64,000 bases of DNA from Clostridiales bacterium. GTDB taxonomy: Bacteria > Bacillota > Clostridia > Lachnospirales > Lachnospiraceae. The stretch covers positions 1 through 64,000 of the forward strand of contig JAJBVD010000086.1 in NCBI GenBank assembly GCA_020859985.1, written 5' to 3'. The notes below the pieces were generated by a model. That model searched no databases. It saw only the letters and a list, made by a program, of their open reading frames with translations, and was not told where the DNA came from. Shown here piece after piece: positions 1-8,272 of the stretch (its first letter is position 1; each line of letters opens with the position of its first letter). The position numbers and the translations under genes are program-made.

Positions 1-55
1 TTAGAGCGCCGCCCTGTCACGGCGGAGGTCGTGAGTTCGAGTCTCATCTGGGTCG
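1..55 (+). tRNA. tRNA-Asp (GTC), 5' truncated by window edge
   Basis: The anticodon arm carries GTC in its loop. It is followed by a variable loop, a T arm with the TTCGAGT loop, and the acceptor 3' strand CTGGGTC with discriminator G at position 55. The D arm and 5' acceptor strand lie before the window. CCA is not encoded. Confidence 0.9.
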
Positions 56-121
56 CTTGAGCATAGGGATTGATTTCCCTGTGCTCAAACTGTTTGATGG
101 GTTTCAGACAGTTTCAGGTTT

Positions 122-205
122 GCCGGCTTGGCGGAATTGGCAGACGCAAGGGACTTAAAATCCCTCGGGGGCAACCTCGTACCGGTTCAAGTCCGGTAGC
201 CGGCA
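122..205 (+). tRNA. tRNA-Leu (TAA)
   Basis: Acceptor strands GCCGGCT (122-128) and AGCCGGC (198-204) pair fully, with discriminator A. The anticodon loop reads CTTAAAA (anticodon TAA), and the long variable arm is typical of class II tRNA. CCA is not encoded. It follows tRNA-Asp closely and is followed by a terminator hairpin. Confidence 0.95.
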
Positions 206-267
206 TTTTTGAGTATTTTTATTTTTGATATTATAATATGGATAAAAAGATACGGACAGTTGATAAT

Positions 268-299
268 AAACAGCAGGCATTTTATGTCTGCTGTTTTTG
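268..299 (+). terminator. Rho-independent terminator after the tRNA pair
   Basis: Arms AACAGCAG (269-276) and CTGCTGTT (288-295) form a perfect stem followed by a T run. It sits about 60 bases after tRNA-Leu and probably ends the tRNA transcript. Confidence 0.8.
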
Positions 300-425
300 C
301 TTTATAGGAAACTTTGTTCCTATAAAGCAAAACGCTCCGCGAGGATGCGCACTCGCGCGTATGGAAACACGTCGCTAAAGCGACCGCGCTCGGCGCGAGA
401 ATGCGCCAAGGCGCATTCTTTTTTA
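299..425. repeat. Cluster of perfect hairpins, candidate dispersed intergenic element
   Basis: Three perfect hairpins are packed into about 125 bases. GCTTTATAGGAA (299-310) pairs with TTCCTATAAAGC (317-328). GTCGC-TAAA-GCGAC lies at 371-384. AGAATGCGCC (398-407) pairs with GGCGCATTCT (410-419) and is followed by a T run, so the last can act as a + strand terminator. The rest is GC-rich with many CGCG steps, and I see no convincing gene in it. The interval lies between the tRNA terminator and yitT. Confidence 0.55.
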
Positions 426-499
426 CAAATGTTTGCGTATGTAAATTGCCAGCTGTCACTGGCGCAGCTTTCATTTTTTCATGATAGGAGATGAGGTAT

Positions 500-1366
500 T
501 TGAAAAAAATTCAGAAAGGACTGCTGGAGATTCTTGCTGATGTCCTATGCGGGATTTTGCTCGCAATCGCTATTTACAGCTTTGCGATACCGGCAGATTT
601 TCCAATGGCTGGGGTGTCCGGCCTGTCATTACTATTTTATCATTTGTTTGGCCTGCCTGTAGGTGTCATGACAGTCGTGCTGAATATTCCGATAGCAATT
701 TTCTGTTACAGAACACTCGGGAAAAGCTTTTATATCAATTCGCTCAGGACCACTTTGATTACGTCGTTTATTATAGACAGTCTGGGACCGAAGCTGCCCG
801 CATATCATGGGGAACTGATACTTGCCGCAATCTGCGCGGGCGTGTTTTGCGGGCTTGGCTACGCGCTTGCTTTTATGCGCAATTCGTCTACGGGTGGATT
901 TGATTTTATTATGATGACGATCCGCTGCTATCGGCCTCATCTTTCCCTCGGCAGGATTGCTTTTACAATGGATGTGGCTGTCATTTTTATAAGCGGGATG
1001 CTTTTTGGGGATGTAGATGCCGTCCTATATGGGATTATTTTGAACTACCTGTATACCACGGTGCTGGATCGGGTGCTGTACGGGACAAATTCCGGTAAGC
1101 TGACCCTGATTGTTACGGAAAAACCGAAAGAAATGGTTCGGACAATTGATGATAAATCCGGGCGCGGTGCGACAATTTTAAAAGGCTCCGGCGGATACAG
1201 CGGGGAAGAGAAGAGCGTTGTGATGTGTGCGAGCGGCAAAAAGGAAATGTATCGGATCCGTAATCTGGCACATGAGGTAGATAAAAAGGCGTTTGTGATT
1301 ATAGTAGAATCGAACGAGGTAATCGGCGAAGGGTTCCGTCTTCCGGAGGAGACGGGTACTGCATAA
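500..1366 (+). CDS. YitT family membrane protein (DUF161 + DUF2179)
   Basis: An integral membrane protein of the YitT family, whose transport role is not established. The N-terminal ~190 residues contain about five or six hydrophobic segments (for example near ILADVLCGILLAIAIYSF). The last ~80 residues form the soluble DUF2179 domain with the conserved GRGATILKGSGGYSG stretch, a presumed cytoplasmic ligand-binding module. An upstream in-frame ATG (491) abuts the AGGAG at 486-490 and leaves no spacer. The TTG at 500 has a 9-base spacer and is preferred, giving 288 residues. The gene is monocistronic, following a terminator-like hairpin. Confidence 0.85.
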   Translation: MKKIQKGLLEILADVLCGILLAIAIYSFAIPADFPMAGVSGLSLLFYHLFGLPVGVMTVVLNIPIAIFCYRTLGKSFYINSLRTTLITSFIIDSLGPKLPAYHGELILAAICAGVFCGLGYALAFMRNSSTGGFDFIMMTIRCYRPHLSLGRIAFTMDVAVIFISGMLFGDVDAVLYGIILNYLYTTVLDRVLYGTNSGKLTLIVTEKPKEMVRTIDDKSGRGATILKGSGGYSGEEKSVVMCASGKKEMYRIRNLAHEVDKKAFVIIVESNEVIGEGFRLPEETGTA

Positions 1367-1517
1367 TAAAAATGTATTTATGCGCTTCACTTCTTTTATT
1401 CTGGCAGGTAATGTACAGTTCTGAGAAAATGTGCTTGCACAGGTATACAGGTATTTGCTAAAATAAAAAAAAACGACAGAAAACCAGTCGAATGGAATCG
1501 AAGGGAGACGTTAGGGT

Positions 1518-2099
1518 ATGGAATTGAAAGAACTTGTAAAAGCGAATCGCAGTTACCGTGGGTTTGATGAGAGCCGGAGAGTGAGCCGTGATGAATTACT
1601 TGAAATGGTGGATTGTGCGCGTCTGACTGCTTCCAGTGTAAATCAGCAGCCGCTGCGTTATTATCTGGCTTATGAAAAAGAGGATGTGGATCGTATTCAG
1701 CCGCTGACAAAGTGGGCCAGAGGTTTACCGGATCTGGAGCTTCCGCATAAGGGGATGTATCCGACTGCATTTATTGTAATCTGTCAGGACACGCGTGTAT
1801 GGGAATCTACCTCTCGTTTTACACGAGATGTGGGAATCGCGGCGCAGACAATCCTGCTTTCCGCAACGGAAATGGGACTTGGAGGCTGTATGATCGGTAA
1901 CTTCAGTCCGGCTGGGATTTCAGAAGCGGCACAACTGCCGGAGTATCTGGTTCCGCTTCTTGTGGTGGCAATCGGAAAGCCTGCTGAGAAGGTGGTTCTG
2001 ACTACGATCGGTGCGAATGAGCCGACGAATTATTATCGTGATGAAAATGATGTTCATTACGTACCGAAGCGCAGACTGGAGGATATCGTGATCAACTGA
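1518..2099 (+). CDS. Nitroreductase family protein (FMN-dependent)
   Basis: Small nitroreductase-fold flavoprotein of 193 residues, expected to be a cytosolic homodimer using FMN and NAD(P)H; the natural substrate is unknown. Near the start, NRSYRGFDE matches the phosphate-contacting NRRSxRxF motif of the family. SSVNQQPLRYY corresponds to the usual AP(S/T)xxNxQPW element. The GLGGCMIGNF segment near residue 125 is the usual flavin-side glycine region. A second nitroreductase (3071) lies 1 kb downstream with the ZIP transporter between, but the two share only family-level similarity. Confidence 0.85.
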   Translation: MELKELVKANRSYRGFDESRRVSRDELLEMVDCARLTASSVNQQPLRYYLAYEKEDVDRIQPLTKWARGLPDLELPHKGMYPTAFIVICQDTRVWESTSRFTRDVGIAAQTILLSATEMGLGGCMIGNFSPAGISEAAQLPEYLVPLLVVAIGKPAEKVVLTTIGANEPTNYYRDENDVHYVPKRRLEDIVIN

Positions 2100-2211
2100 T
2101 TTTTTATGGAATTTTTCTGAAAACGGCTGCAGGTGGAACAAAATACGGCTTACGCTCATAGAATGTGAAAAAGGGGAAAGTGTGCCGTATGAGGACATGA
2201 AAGGAGTATGG

Positions 2212-2997
2212 ATGATAGCAAATGTATTGCCTGGCTTGCTGATCCCTTTAATCGGCACTGCCTTGGGAGCTGCATGCGTGTTTTTTCTGAAAAATGAATT
2301 AAAACCCGGACTGCAGAAAACATTGCTGGGATTTGCGTCCGGAGTAATGGTGGCCGCTTCTGTGTGGTCATTGCTGATTCCTGCCATGGATATGTCACAG
2401 GATCTGGGAAAGCTTGCGTTTTTTCCGGCGCTGGTCGGTCTGGCGGTCGGGTTTGCATTTCTGCTTTTAATGGATATGTGGATTCCTCATCTGCATTTGG
2501 ACAGTGATCAGGCGGAGGGGCCGTCCTGTGGACTGTCAAAAACGACGATGCTGCTGCTTGCAGTAACGCTGCATAACATTCCGGAAGGGATGGCAGTTGG
2601 TGTTGCTTTTGCAGGTGTGCTTTCCGGGCAGGCGCAGATCACATCTGCCGCCGCACTGGCTTTGTCTATTGGAATTGCGATCCAGAATTTTCCTGAGGGC
2701 GCGGTGATCAGTCTTCCGCTTCGCAGCAGTGGGAATATGAGCCGCCCGAAGGCTTTTCTGTGTGGTGTACTTTCCGGGATAGTGGAGCCGGTCGGTGCAG
2801 CTTTTACAATTCTGCTGTCAAGATTTGTAACTCCGCTTCTGCCGTATCTGCTTGCTTTCGCGGCGGGCGCAATGCTTTATGTAGTGGTAGAGGAACTGAT
2901 ACCGGAAGCATCAGCAGGGGAGCACAGCAATCATGGAACGATTGGCTTTGCGGTCGGATTTGCGTTAATGATGGTACTGGATGTAGCGTTGGGGTGA
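2212..2997 (+). CDS. ZIP family divalent metal transporter
   Basis: Probable zinc/iron importer of the ZIP family in the cytoplasmic membrane, about 261 residues with eight hydrophobic segments. The metal-site helices are visible: HNIPEGMAVG in the fourth transmembrane segment and QNFPEGAVIS in the fifth. The first H/N-PEG motif is canonical; in the second, asparagine (QN) replaces the histidine of some members, a common bacterial variant. The ATG at 2212 is preferred because AGGAG ends six bases upstream. A GTG at 2182 behind AAGGGG would add ten residues and cannot be excluded. Confidence 0.88.
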   Translation: MIANVLPGLLIPLIGTALGAACVFFLKNELKPGLQKTLLGFASGVMVAASVWSLLIPAMDMSQDLGKLAFFPALVGLAVGFAFLLLMDMWIPHLHLDSDQAEGPSCGLSKTTMLLLAVTLHNIPEGMAVGVAFAGVLSGQAQITSAAALALSIGIAIQNFPEGAVISLPLRSSGNMSRPKAFLCGVLSGIVEPVGAAFTILLSRFVTPLLPYLLAFAAGAMLYVVVEELIPEASAGEHSNHGTIGFAVGFALMMVLDVALG

Positions 2998-3070
2998 ATG
3001 CAGGAGAAAGAAAACGAAAACGTTTGGTTTTTAGCCAATCGAAGTATATGAAAGACAAGGAGGAAACGAA

Positions 3071-3589
3071 ATGAACGAAGTATTGAATTGTCTCAAAGAG
3101 AGAAGAAGTGTGCGCAAGTACAGATCGGAGCAGATTAAAGACAGTGAACTGGAACAGATTCTGGAAGCGGGCAGTTACGCGCCGACCGGTATGGGGGCAC
3201 AGTCGCCGATCATGGTAGTGGTTCAGGATCCTGAGACGATCACAAAGCTTTCCAGAATGAATGCGGCCGTGATGGGGGTTTCCACAGATCCGTTTTACGG
3301 CGCCCCGACTGTGGTGGTCGTGCTGGCAGATAAAAACCGTGCTACTTTTGTAGAGGATGGCGCGCTTGTTATGGGCAATATGATGAATGCGGCATTTTCC
3401 ATAGGCGTTGATTCCTGCTGGATTCATCGCGCAAAAGAGGTGTTTGATTCCGAAGAAGGCAAAGCACTCCTCAAAGAATGGGGCATTGAAGGCGACTATC
3501 AGGGCATTGGCCACTGTATTCTCGGCTATCGTGACGGTGATCTGCCGCAGGCGAAGCCGCGCAAGGAGAGTTACGTCTATCGTGTGTAA
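3071..3589 (+). CDS. Nitroreductase family protein (short form)
   Basis: A 172-residue nitroreductase-fold flavoprotein. The N-terminal ERRSVRKYRSEQIKD is the family signature contacting FMN phosphate, and SYAPTGMGAQSP is the second flavin-contact segment. IGVDSCWIHRAKE and GIGHCILGYRDG follow the usual order for the C-terminal half. A strong AAGGAGG precedes the ATG by eight bases. It lies just after the ZIP gene and may be cotranscribed with it. Substrate unknown. Confidence 0.87.
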   Translation: MNEVLNCLKERRSVRKYRSEQIKDSELEQILEAGSYAPTGMGAQSPIMVVVQDPETITKLSRMNAAVMGVSTDPFYGAPTVVVVLADKNRATFVEDGALVMGNMMNAAFSIGVDSCWIHRAKEVFDSEEGKALLKEWGIEGDYQGIGHCILGYRDGDLPQAKPRKESYVYRV

Positions 3590-3672
3590 TATCGTGTGTA
3601 AGATCGTGTAAAATAGATGATTTGACTGTATAAACATATGAAAAAAGCTTCGTAAGAAACCGAAAAAAACGG

Positions 3673-3701
3673 TTGACATCTACGGCGTCCTGTAATATAA
3701 T
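3673..3701 (+). promoter_or_regulatory. Consensus sigma-A promoter for the tRNA cluster
   Basis: TTGACA (3673-3678) and TATAAT (3696-3701) are separated by 17 bases, a perfect vegetative promoter. It lies about 40 bases before tRNA-Pro and probably drives the whole Pro-Gly-Arg-His group. Confidence 0.9.
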
Positions 3702-3742
3702 ACATTTCGCGTCAAGCGCCAGGACGCCTTGATTAGCTGCTT

Positions 3743-3817
3743 CGGGGTGTGGCTCAGCTTGGCTAGAGCGCCTGGTTTGGGACCAGGAGGCCGCAGGTTC
3801 GAATCCTGTCACCCCGA
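3743..3817 (+). tRNA. tRNA-Pro (TGG)
   Basis: Acceptor CGGGGTG pairs with CACCCCG, discriminator A. The anticodon stem CTGGT/ACCAG encloses TTTGGGA, anticodon TGG. First gene of the second tRNA group. Confidence 0.95.
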
Positions 3818-3838
3818 TCTCATCCTTATATTTTATTT

Positions 3839-3909
3839 GCGGGTGTAGTTCAATGGTAGAACACCAGCCTTCCAAGCTGGACACGTGGGTTCGATTCCCA
3901 TCACCCGCT
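3839..3909 (+). tRNA. tRNA-Gly (TCC)
   Basis: Acceptor GCGGGTG (3839-3845) pairs with CACCCGC (3902-3908), discriminator T. The anticodon loop CTTCCAA has anticodon TCC. Confidence 0.95.
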
Positions 3910-3913
3910 TTTT

Positions 3914-3987
<74 letters not shown>

Positions 3988-4057
3988 TTTCCATTTAGAT
4001 CATTTAAATATTGCAGACGGGTCAGTTCCGTTTAAAAAATGAAAGAATGGATATTAT

Positions 4058-4132
4058 GGTGGGTATAGCGCAGCTGGTTAGCGCGCCAGATTGTGGCTCT
4101 GGAGGCCAAGGGTTCGAATCCCTTTATCCACC
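4058..4132 (+). tRNA. tRNA-His (GTG)
   Basis: Acceptor GTGGGTA pairs with TATCCAC. An extra G at 4058 faces discriminator C at 4132, the G-1 identity element of tRNA-His. The anticodon loop TTGTGGC has anticodon GTG. Confidence 0.95.
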
Positions 4133-4140
4133 CTTTCTCG

Positions 4141-4170
4141 ATCCTGCATCGCGCACTGATGCAGGATTTT
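4141..4170 (+). terminator. Terminator between tRNA-His and tRNA-Gln
   Basis: ATCCTGCATC (4141-4150) pairs perfectly with GATGCAGGAT (4158-4167) and is followed by T residues. It divides the tRNA group, so Gln and Leu may be read-through products or have their own weak promoter. Confidence 0.75.
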
Positions 4171-4180
4171 TATCTGTTAT

Positions 4181-4252
4181 TGGGCTATCGCCAAGCGGTA
4201 AGGCACAGGACTTTGACTCCTGGATTCGCCGGTTCGAATCCGGCTAGCCCAG
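4181..4252 (+). tRNA. tRNA-Gln (TTG)
   Basis: Acceptor TGGGCTA (4181-4187) pairs with TAGCCCA (4245-4251), discriminator G. The anticodon loop CTTTGAC has anticodon TTG. Confidence 0.95.
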
Positions 4253-4261
4253 CTTAAGTTT

Positions 4262-4341
4262 GCGGCCATGACGGAATTGGCAGACGTGCAGGATTTAGGT
4301 TCCTGTGGGAGACCGTGCGGGTTCGACTCCCGCTGGCCGCA
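4262..4341 (+). tRNA. tRNA-Leu (TAG)
   Basis: Acceptor GCGGCCA (4262-4268) pairs with TGGCCGC (4334-4340), discriminator A. The anticodon stem CAGGA/TCCTG encloses TTTAGGT, anticodon TAG, with a long class II variable arm. Its 3' end abuts the convergent XRE gene. Confidence 0.95.
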
Positions 4342-4342
4342 G

Positions 4343-4669
4343 TCACTGAATCTCCGTTTGCCTTTTGGCCAGGATGGTTTGCAGGATCTCACCCTGATCG
4401 TTGGTGCACAGCTGAGAGAACTCATCCAACAGGATCCTTTGCTCCGCACTTAACAGTCTTGCATCTATGTCGCGGGTCAGAGAATCCATGCTGATGCTGT
4501 ATATTTCAGTCAGCCGGATCATTACCTCGATGGACGGCATGCGGAGTCCATTTTCATAATTACAGTAGGTTTGTCGTTGGACACAGAGCAGATCGCTGAT
4601 TTCCTGTTGCGTATAGTTCGCCTTTTCGCGGAATTCCCGCATTTTTCTTACGTATGTTCGATTTTTCAT
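4343..4669 (-). CDS. XRE-family helix-turn-helix regulator
   Basis: DNA-binding protein of 108 residues. The N-terminal ~65 residues form an HTH_3 (Cro/CI) domain: REKANYTQQEISDLL is the first helix pair and CVQRQTYCNYENGLRMP the recognition helix. The remaining ~40 residues are helical with no recognised ligand domain. Target genes are unknown. The stop lies two bases from tRNA-Leu on the opposite strand, so the genes converge. A candidate promoter lies just upstream. Confidence 0.85.
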   Translation of the reverse strand: MKNRTYVRKMREFREKANYTQQEISDLLCVQRQTYCNYENGLRMPSIEVMIRLTEIYSISMDSLTRDIDARLLSAEQRILLDEFSQLCTNDQGEILQTILAKRQTEIQ

Positions 4670-4690
4670 TTTTTGCCCCCAATGTTTTTA

Positions 4691-4720
4691 TTTATAATAA
4701 CAATAACGAATGAAATGCAA
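4691..4720 (-). promoter_or_regulatory. Candidate promoter of the XRE gene
   Basis: Read on the minus strand, TTGCAT (4720-4715) and TATAAA (4696-4691) are spaced by 18 bases, about 20 bases before the start codon. A moderate match in an AT-rich gap. Confidence 0.45.
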
Positions 4721-4775
4721 AAACGTGTTGAGGGCATGAAAATGTTTTTGATTTAGTACAATTTTATGCCTGAAT

Positions 4776-5219
4776 TCAGGCTTGGCTCATGTTCGAATTG
4801 TGGTAAGTAGGGTCATAGGTGACTTCTTTTCCGAACCAGCCGGGGGCAGTGAAATGGTTTGCAGTCTCTTCATCCGGAAATTCCACCTCGGCCATCCAAA
4901 GCCCGGCGAAATTTCCTTCAAAAAGATCGAGCTCGATGTTCAGACCGTCAGAGAGCGGAATAAAGTATCTTTTCTTCGTCAGAATGTTGCCGTCCGCTTT
5001 GGGCAGAAGGTGCTCATAAGCTTCGCGGGTGAGAGGAAGGTTGTATTCTTCCCGCATCATCATGCCGCTTCCTTTGTAGGTCAGAATGTAGTCATCATCC
5101 TGTCTGCGCACGCGGATGACGGGAGCTGTGCAAAGATAAGCCTGCTCAATCCGGTGAAACGGATAGCTATCCAGATTTTCGGGCAGGGTGCTGATCAGAA
5201 ATTTTCTTTCGATTTCCAT
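4776..5219 (-). CDS. CYTH domain protein (triphosphate tunnel metalloenzyme family)
   Basis: A 147-residue CYTH protein, cytosolic, probably metal-dependent and acting on a triphosphate or other organic phosphate; the exact substrate is not evident. The diagnostic MEIERKFL at the N terminus supplies the ExExK motif. RVRRQDDDYILTYKG and KKRYFIPL give the alternating basic strands of the tunnel, and LNIELDLFEGNFAGLWMAE the acidic strands. ATG at 5219 is chosen because the protein then begins directly with the signature and GTGAGG lies seven bases upstream; a longer frame lacks family similarity. A GCCTGAATTCAGGC palindrome overlaps the stop. Confidence 0.88.
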   Translation of the reverse strand: MEIERKFLISTLPENLDSYPFHRIEQAYLCTAPVIRVRRQDDDYILTYKGSGMMMREEYNLPLTREAYEHLLPKADGNILTKKRYFIPLSDGLNIELDLFEGNFAGLWMAEVEFPDEETANHFTAPGWFGKEVTYDPTYHNSNMSQA

Positions 5220-5309
5220 AGGAAGCCTCACTTTCTTAGTAAATCGGGACTGATTGTTCCACTTCGGACAGTGTAGCATACTTTTTCCCGCTGGGAAAGG
5301 AGGATTCAG

Positions 5310-5338
5310 TTGATTTTATGGAAAACGTCTGATAAACT
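5310..5338 (+). promoter_or_regulatory. Candidate promoter of the DJ-1 gene
   Basis: TTGATT (5310-5315) and TAAACT (5333-5338) are 17 bases apart and about 65 bases before the start codon. Moderate match. Confidence 0.45.
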
Positions 5339-5401
5339 ATGTAAAAAAGTGACGGTGTAAGTCGAGAATTATAGTTTGAGAAAGGCAGGTATCGAAAAGA
5401 A

Positions 5402-5950
5402 ATGGCGGAAGCTTATGTTTTTCTTGCAGATGGTTTTGAAGAGATTGAGGGTCTGACGGTTGTTGACATCCTGCGAAGAGCAGGGATTGAGACGCAGATG
5501 GTTTCGGTGATGGAGGGGACTGCGATTACCGGAAGCCACGGAATTGAGATGAAGGCGGATCTGGCATTCGGGGAGATTGAAGCGGATACGGCGCAGCTGT
5601 TTGTGCTGCCCGGAGGTATGCCGGGGACGAAGCATCTGGCGGCTCATAAAGGGCTTGCAGATCTTTTAAAAGAGCAGGCGGCGGCAGGAAAGAGGATTGC
5701 CGCGATCTGTGCGGCTCCCAGCGTGCTGGGAGGACTTGGACTTCTGGACGGCCGGACGGCTACGAGCTACCCCGGATTTGAGGGGCAGCTGACCGGGGCG
5801 ACGGTCACGACGAATCCGGTGGAAATCTCAGGCAATGTAACGACCAGCCGCGGTATGGGAACGGCGATCCCGTTTGCTCTGGCACTGGTGGCACAGATGC
5901 GGGACCAGAAGACGGCGGATCAGTTGGCGGCCTCTATTATTTATGGGTGA
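5402..5950 (+). CDS. DJ-1/PfpI family protein
   Basis: A 182-residue protein of the DJ-1/ThiJ/PfpI superfamily, probably cytosolic. It opens with AYVFLADGFEEIEG, whose glutamate is the conserved partner of the catalytic cysteine. LPGGMPGTKHLAAH is the oxyanion-side glycine loop and IAAICAAPSVLG carries the nucleophilic elbow cysteine near residue 103. Relatives act as glyoxalase/deglycase-like stress proteins or peptidases; which activity applies here cannot be read. Its own promoter is likely, and a second promoter lies after it for tig. Confidence 0.9.
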   Translation: MAEAYVFLADGFEEIEGLTVVDILRRAGIETQMVSVMEGTAITGSHGIEMKADLAFGEIEADTAQLFVLPGGMPGTKHLAAHKGLADLLKEQAAAGKRIAAICAAPSVLGGLGLLDGRTATSYPGFEGQLTGATVTTNPVEISGNVTTSRGMGTAIPFALALVAQMRDQKTADQLAASIIYG

Positions 5951-5983
5951 GGTAAAAAAAGTCTGGTATTTTTAATAGCGCTG

Positions 5984-5992
5984 TGATATACT
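5984..5992 (+). promoter_or_regulatory. Candidate extended -10 promoter for tig
   Basis: TGATATACT provides a TGN-extended -10 box about 160 bases before the tig start, without a good -35 hexamer. Weak but placed as expected in this 200-base gap. Confidence 0.4.
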
Positions 5993-6154
5993 ATGCAAAT
6001 GACTGTATTTGGGAGAAGAATGTTTTCCCATAGGATGAGATTCGATAGAATGGTTTCATAAGCTATCAGGCATCGGATGAGATCCGAAGAAAAAAGTGCG
6101 GCTGTAAGAAAAAAGAACAGGCAGCCGTGAAGAATCAAGGAGGAACACGGTACA

Positions 6155-7513
6155 ATGAGTGTACAGGTAGAGAAACTGGAAAATAACATGGCAAAGCTCA
6201 CGATTGAGGTTCCGGCAGAGGAGTTTGTAGCTGCACTGGACAAAGCATATCAGGCAGAAAAGAATAAGATCAACGTTCCCGGATTCCGCAAGGGCAAGGC
6301 TCCGCGTAAGATGATTCAGAAGCTGTACGGAGCGGGCGTCTTTTTTGAGGATGCTGCGAACCGCGCGATCAATGCTGCTTATCCGAAAGCGGCCGATGAG
6401 TGCGGGGAGGAGATTGTATCCCGTCCGTCGATTGATATTGTGCAGATCGAAGAGGGCAAGCCGTTTATTTTTACCGCGGAAGTAGCGTTGAAGCCGGTGG
6501 TGACGCTTGGCGAATATAAAGGACTTGAGGTTGAGGTGACACCGGTGGAAGTATCTGATGAAGAGGTGGACGCTGAGATCGAAAAGGAGCGCGAGCAGAA
6601 TTCACGAGTGATCGATGTGGACGATCGTCCGGTAGCAGATGGCGATATGATCAAGCTTGACTTTGACGGTTCGGTGGACGGAGTACCGTTTGACGGCGGC
6701 AAGGGCACGGATTATCCGCTGACCATTGGCTCGGGAAGCTTCATTCCGGGCTTTGAGGAGCAGCTGATCGGTAAGACGATCGGAGAAGAGACGGATGTCA
6801 CTGTGACGTTCCCGGAGGATTACCATGCGGAAGAGCTTAAGGGAAAAGAAGCGGTGTTTAAATGTACAGTCAATGCCATTACCGTGAAGGAGCTTCCGGA
6901 GCTGGACGACGAGTTTGCGCAGGATGTTTCCGAGTTTGACACTTTTGAAGAATATAAGAACGATGTTCGAGCAAAGCAGCTGGAGAAGAAGCAGGCAGAG
7001 GCGAGACGTACAAAGCAGAACAAAGCAGTAGCGAAAGCTGCGGAGAACGCCAAGATGGAGATTCCGGAGCCGATGATTGATGAGCAGATCGAGCGCATGT
7101 CGGAGAATATGTCGAATCAGCTCCGCCAGCAGGGCCTTACTCTGGAGCAGTACATGCAGTTTCTGGGCATGACACCGGATTCCCTGAAGGAGCAGATGCG
7201 TCCGGAAGCGTTGAGCCGGATCCAGAATTCACTGGTACTTGAGGCGGTTGCGGAAGCGGAAAATATCGAGATCAGTGACGAGCGTCTGGATGAGGAGATC
7301 AAAAAGATGGCGGAGTCCTATCGGATGGAGTTTGATAAGCTCAAGGAGCTCATGGGCGACTATGAGACTGAGCAGATGAAGAATGATCTGGCGATTCAGG
7401 CAGCTGCGGATCTGATCACGGATTCAGCAGTAGAAGTAGAGACCGTGGAATCTGCAGAAGAAGTGGAAGCCCAGGAAGTCTCTGCAGAAGCACCGGAGAC
7501 GGAAGCGGAATAA
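6155..7513 (+). CDS. tig: Trigger factor, ribosome-associated chaperone and prolyl isomerase
   Basis: Trigger factor binds the ribosome exit tunnel and shields nascent chains. At 452 residues it has family-normal length. Domains in order: an N-terminal ribosome-binding domain (to ~115) with the [12 protein letters not shown] signature loop; an FKBP-type PPIase domain (~150-235) with [14 protein letters not shown] and [14 protein letters not shown]; and a helical C-terminal chaperone domain. The end is a strongly acidic tail rich in EVE/EAE, a lineage-specific extension. AAGGAGG precedes the ATG. It is followed at once by clpP, clpX and lon, the usual Clostridia order. Confidence 0.97.
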   Translation: MSVQVEKLENNMAKLTIEVPAEEFVAALDKAYQAEKNKINVPGFRKGKAPRKMIQKLYGAGVFFEDAANRAINAAYPKAADECGEEIVSRPSIDIVQIEEGKPFIFTAEVALKPVVTLGEYKGLEVEVTPVEVSDEEVDAEIEKEREQNSRVIDVDDRPVADGDMIKLDFDGSVDGVPFDGGKGTDYPLTIGSGSFIPGFEEQLIGKTIGEETDVTVTFPEDYHAEELKGKEAVFKCTVNAITVKELPELDDEFAQDVSEFDTFEEYKNDVRAKQLEKKQAEARRTKQNKAVAKAAENAKMEIPEPMIDEQIERMSENMSNQLRQQGLTLEQYMQFLGMTPDSLKEQMRPEALSRIQNSLVLEAVAEAENIEISDERLDEEIKKMAESYRMEFDKLKELMGDYETEQMKNDLAIQAAADLITDSAVEVETVESAEEVEAQEVSAEAPETEAE

Positions 7514-7613
7514 AGCAATACTCCGAGGTGCCAAAAGTTGCTTGAATCGTAGCTGTGGAGGCACTGTACAGTTACGAAAGGTGGACGAATTGCATATAAG
7601 GGGGATGAGCAGT

Positions 7614-8195
7614 ATGAGTTTTGTACCTTATGTTATTGAACAGACAGGTCGGGGCGAGCGCTCCTACGATATTTATTCGAGATTGCTGAAGGATCGTATC
7701 ATTTTCCTCGGTGAGGAAGTGACCGACGTCAGCGCGAACCTGATCGTTGCGCAGCTTCTTTTTCTGGAATCTGAGGACCCGAATAAGGATATTCACCTGT
7801 ATATCAACAGCCCGGGAGGATCTGTATCCGCGGGTATGGCGATCTATGATACCATGCATTATGTGAAGTGTGATGTCTCTACGATCTGCATGGGTATGGC
7901 TGCCAGCATGGGAGCTTTTCTGCTGGCGGGAGGCCAGAAGGGCAAGCGCTTTGCACTTCCGAACGCTGAGGTGATGATCCACCAGCCGTCCGGCGGAGCG
8001 CAGGGACAGGCGACGGATATCAAGATCGTTGCGGATAAGATTTTGCAGACGAAAAAGAAGCTGAATGAAATGCTTGCGGAGAACACCGGACAGCCGTTTG
8101 AAGTGATCGCGGCGGATACGGAGAGAGACAACTGGATGACTGCCGAAGAGGCAAAGGCTTACGGGCTGATTGACGAAGTGGTGACATCCAGATAA
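7614..8195 (+). CDS. clpP: ATP-dependent Clp protease proteolytic subunit
   Basis: Serine peptidase that forms the tetradecameric chamber used by ClpX and other Clp ATPases. The triad is visible at the standard spacing: Ser98 in GMAASMGAF, His123 in MIHQPSGG and Asp172 in ERDNWM. The length of 193 residues matches the family. Several in-frame upstream starts exist; the ATG at 7614 is chosen because AAGGGGG lies nine bases before it and the protein then begins [11 protein letters not shown] as in relatives. The ATG at 7605 abuts the ribosome binding site. It lies 77 bases before clpX. Confidence 0.97.
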   Translation: MSFVPYVIEQTGRGERSYDIYSRLLKDRIIFLGEEVTDVSANLIVAQLLFLESEDPNKDIHLYINSPGGSVSAGMAIYDTMHYVKCDVSTICMGMAASMGAFLLAGGQKGKRFALPNAEVMIHQPSGGAQGQATDIKIVADKILQTKKKLNEMLAENTGQPFEVIAADTERDNWMTAEEAKAYGLIDEVVTSR

Positions 8196-8272
8196 TAGAA
8201 GGGATGTTGGGGCTGTTACAAAGGAAGGATTTGCGACAGTCCCATATATTGATTTGATCAAGAGGTGGAGAT

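Noticed and set aside
187-474. Possible small gene in the hairpin interval
   Set aside because: It overlaps tRNA-Leu, its terminator and several perfect hairpins, with no ribosome binding site.
2760-3074. Overlapping frame at the 3' end of the ZIP gene
   Set aside because: It is an out-of-frame reading of the transporter with no start signal and no family similarity.
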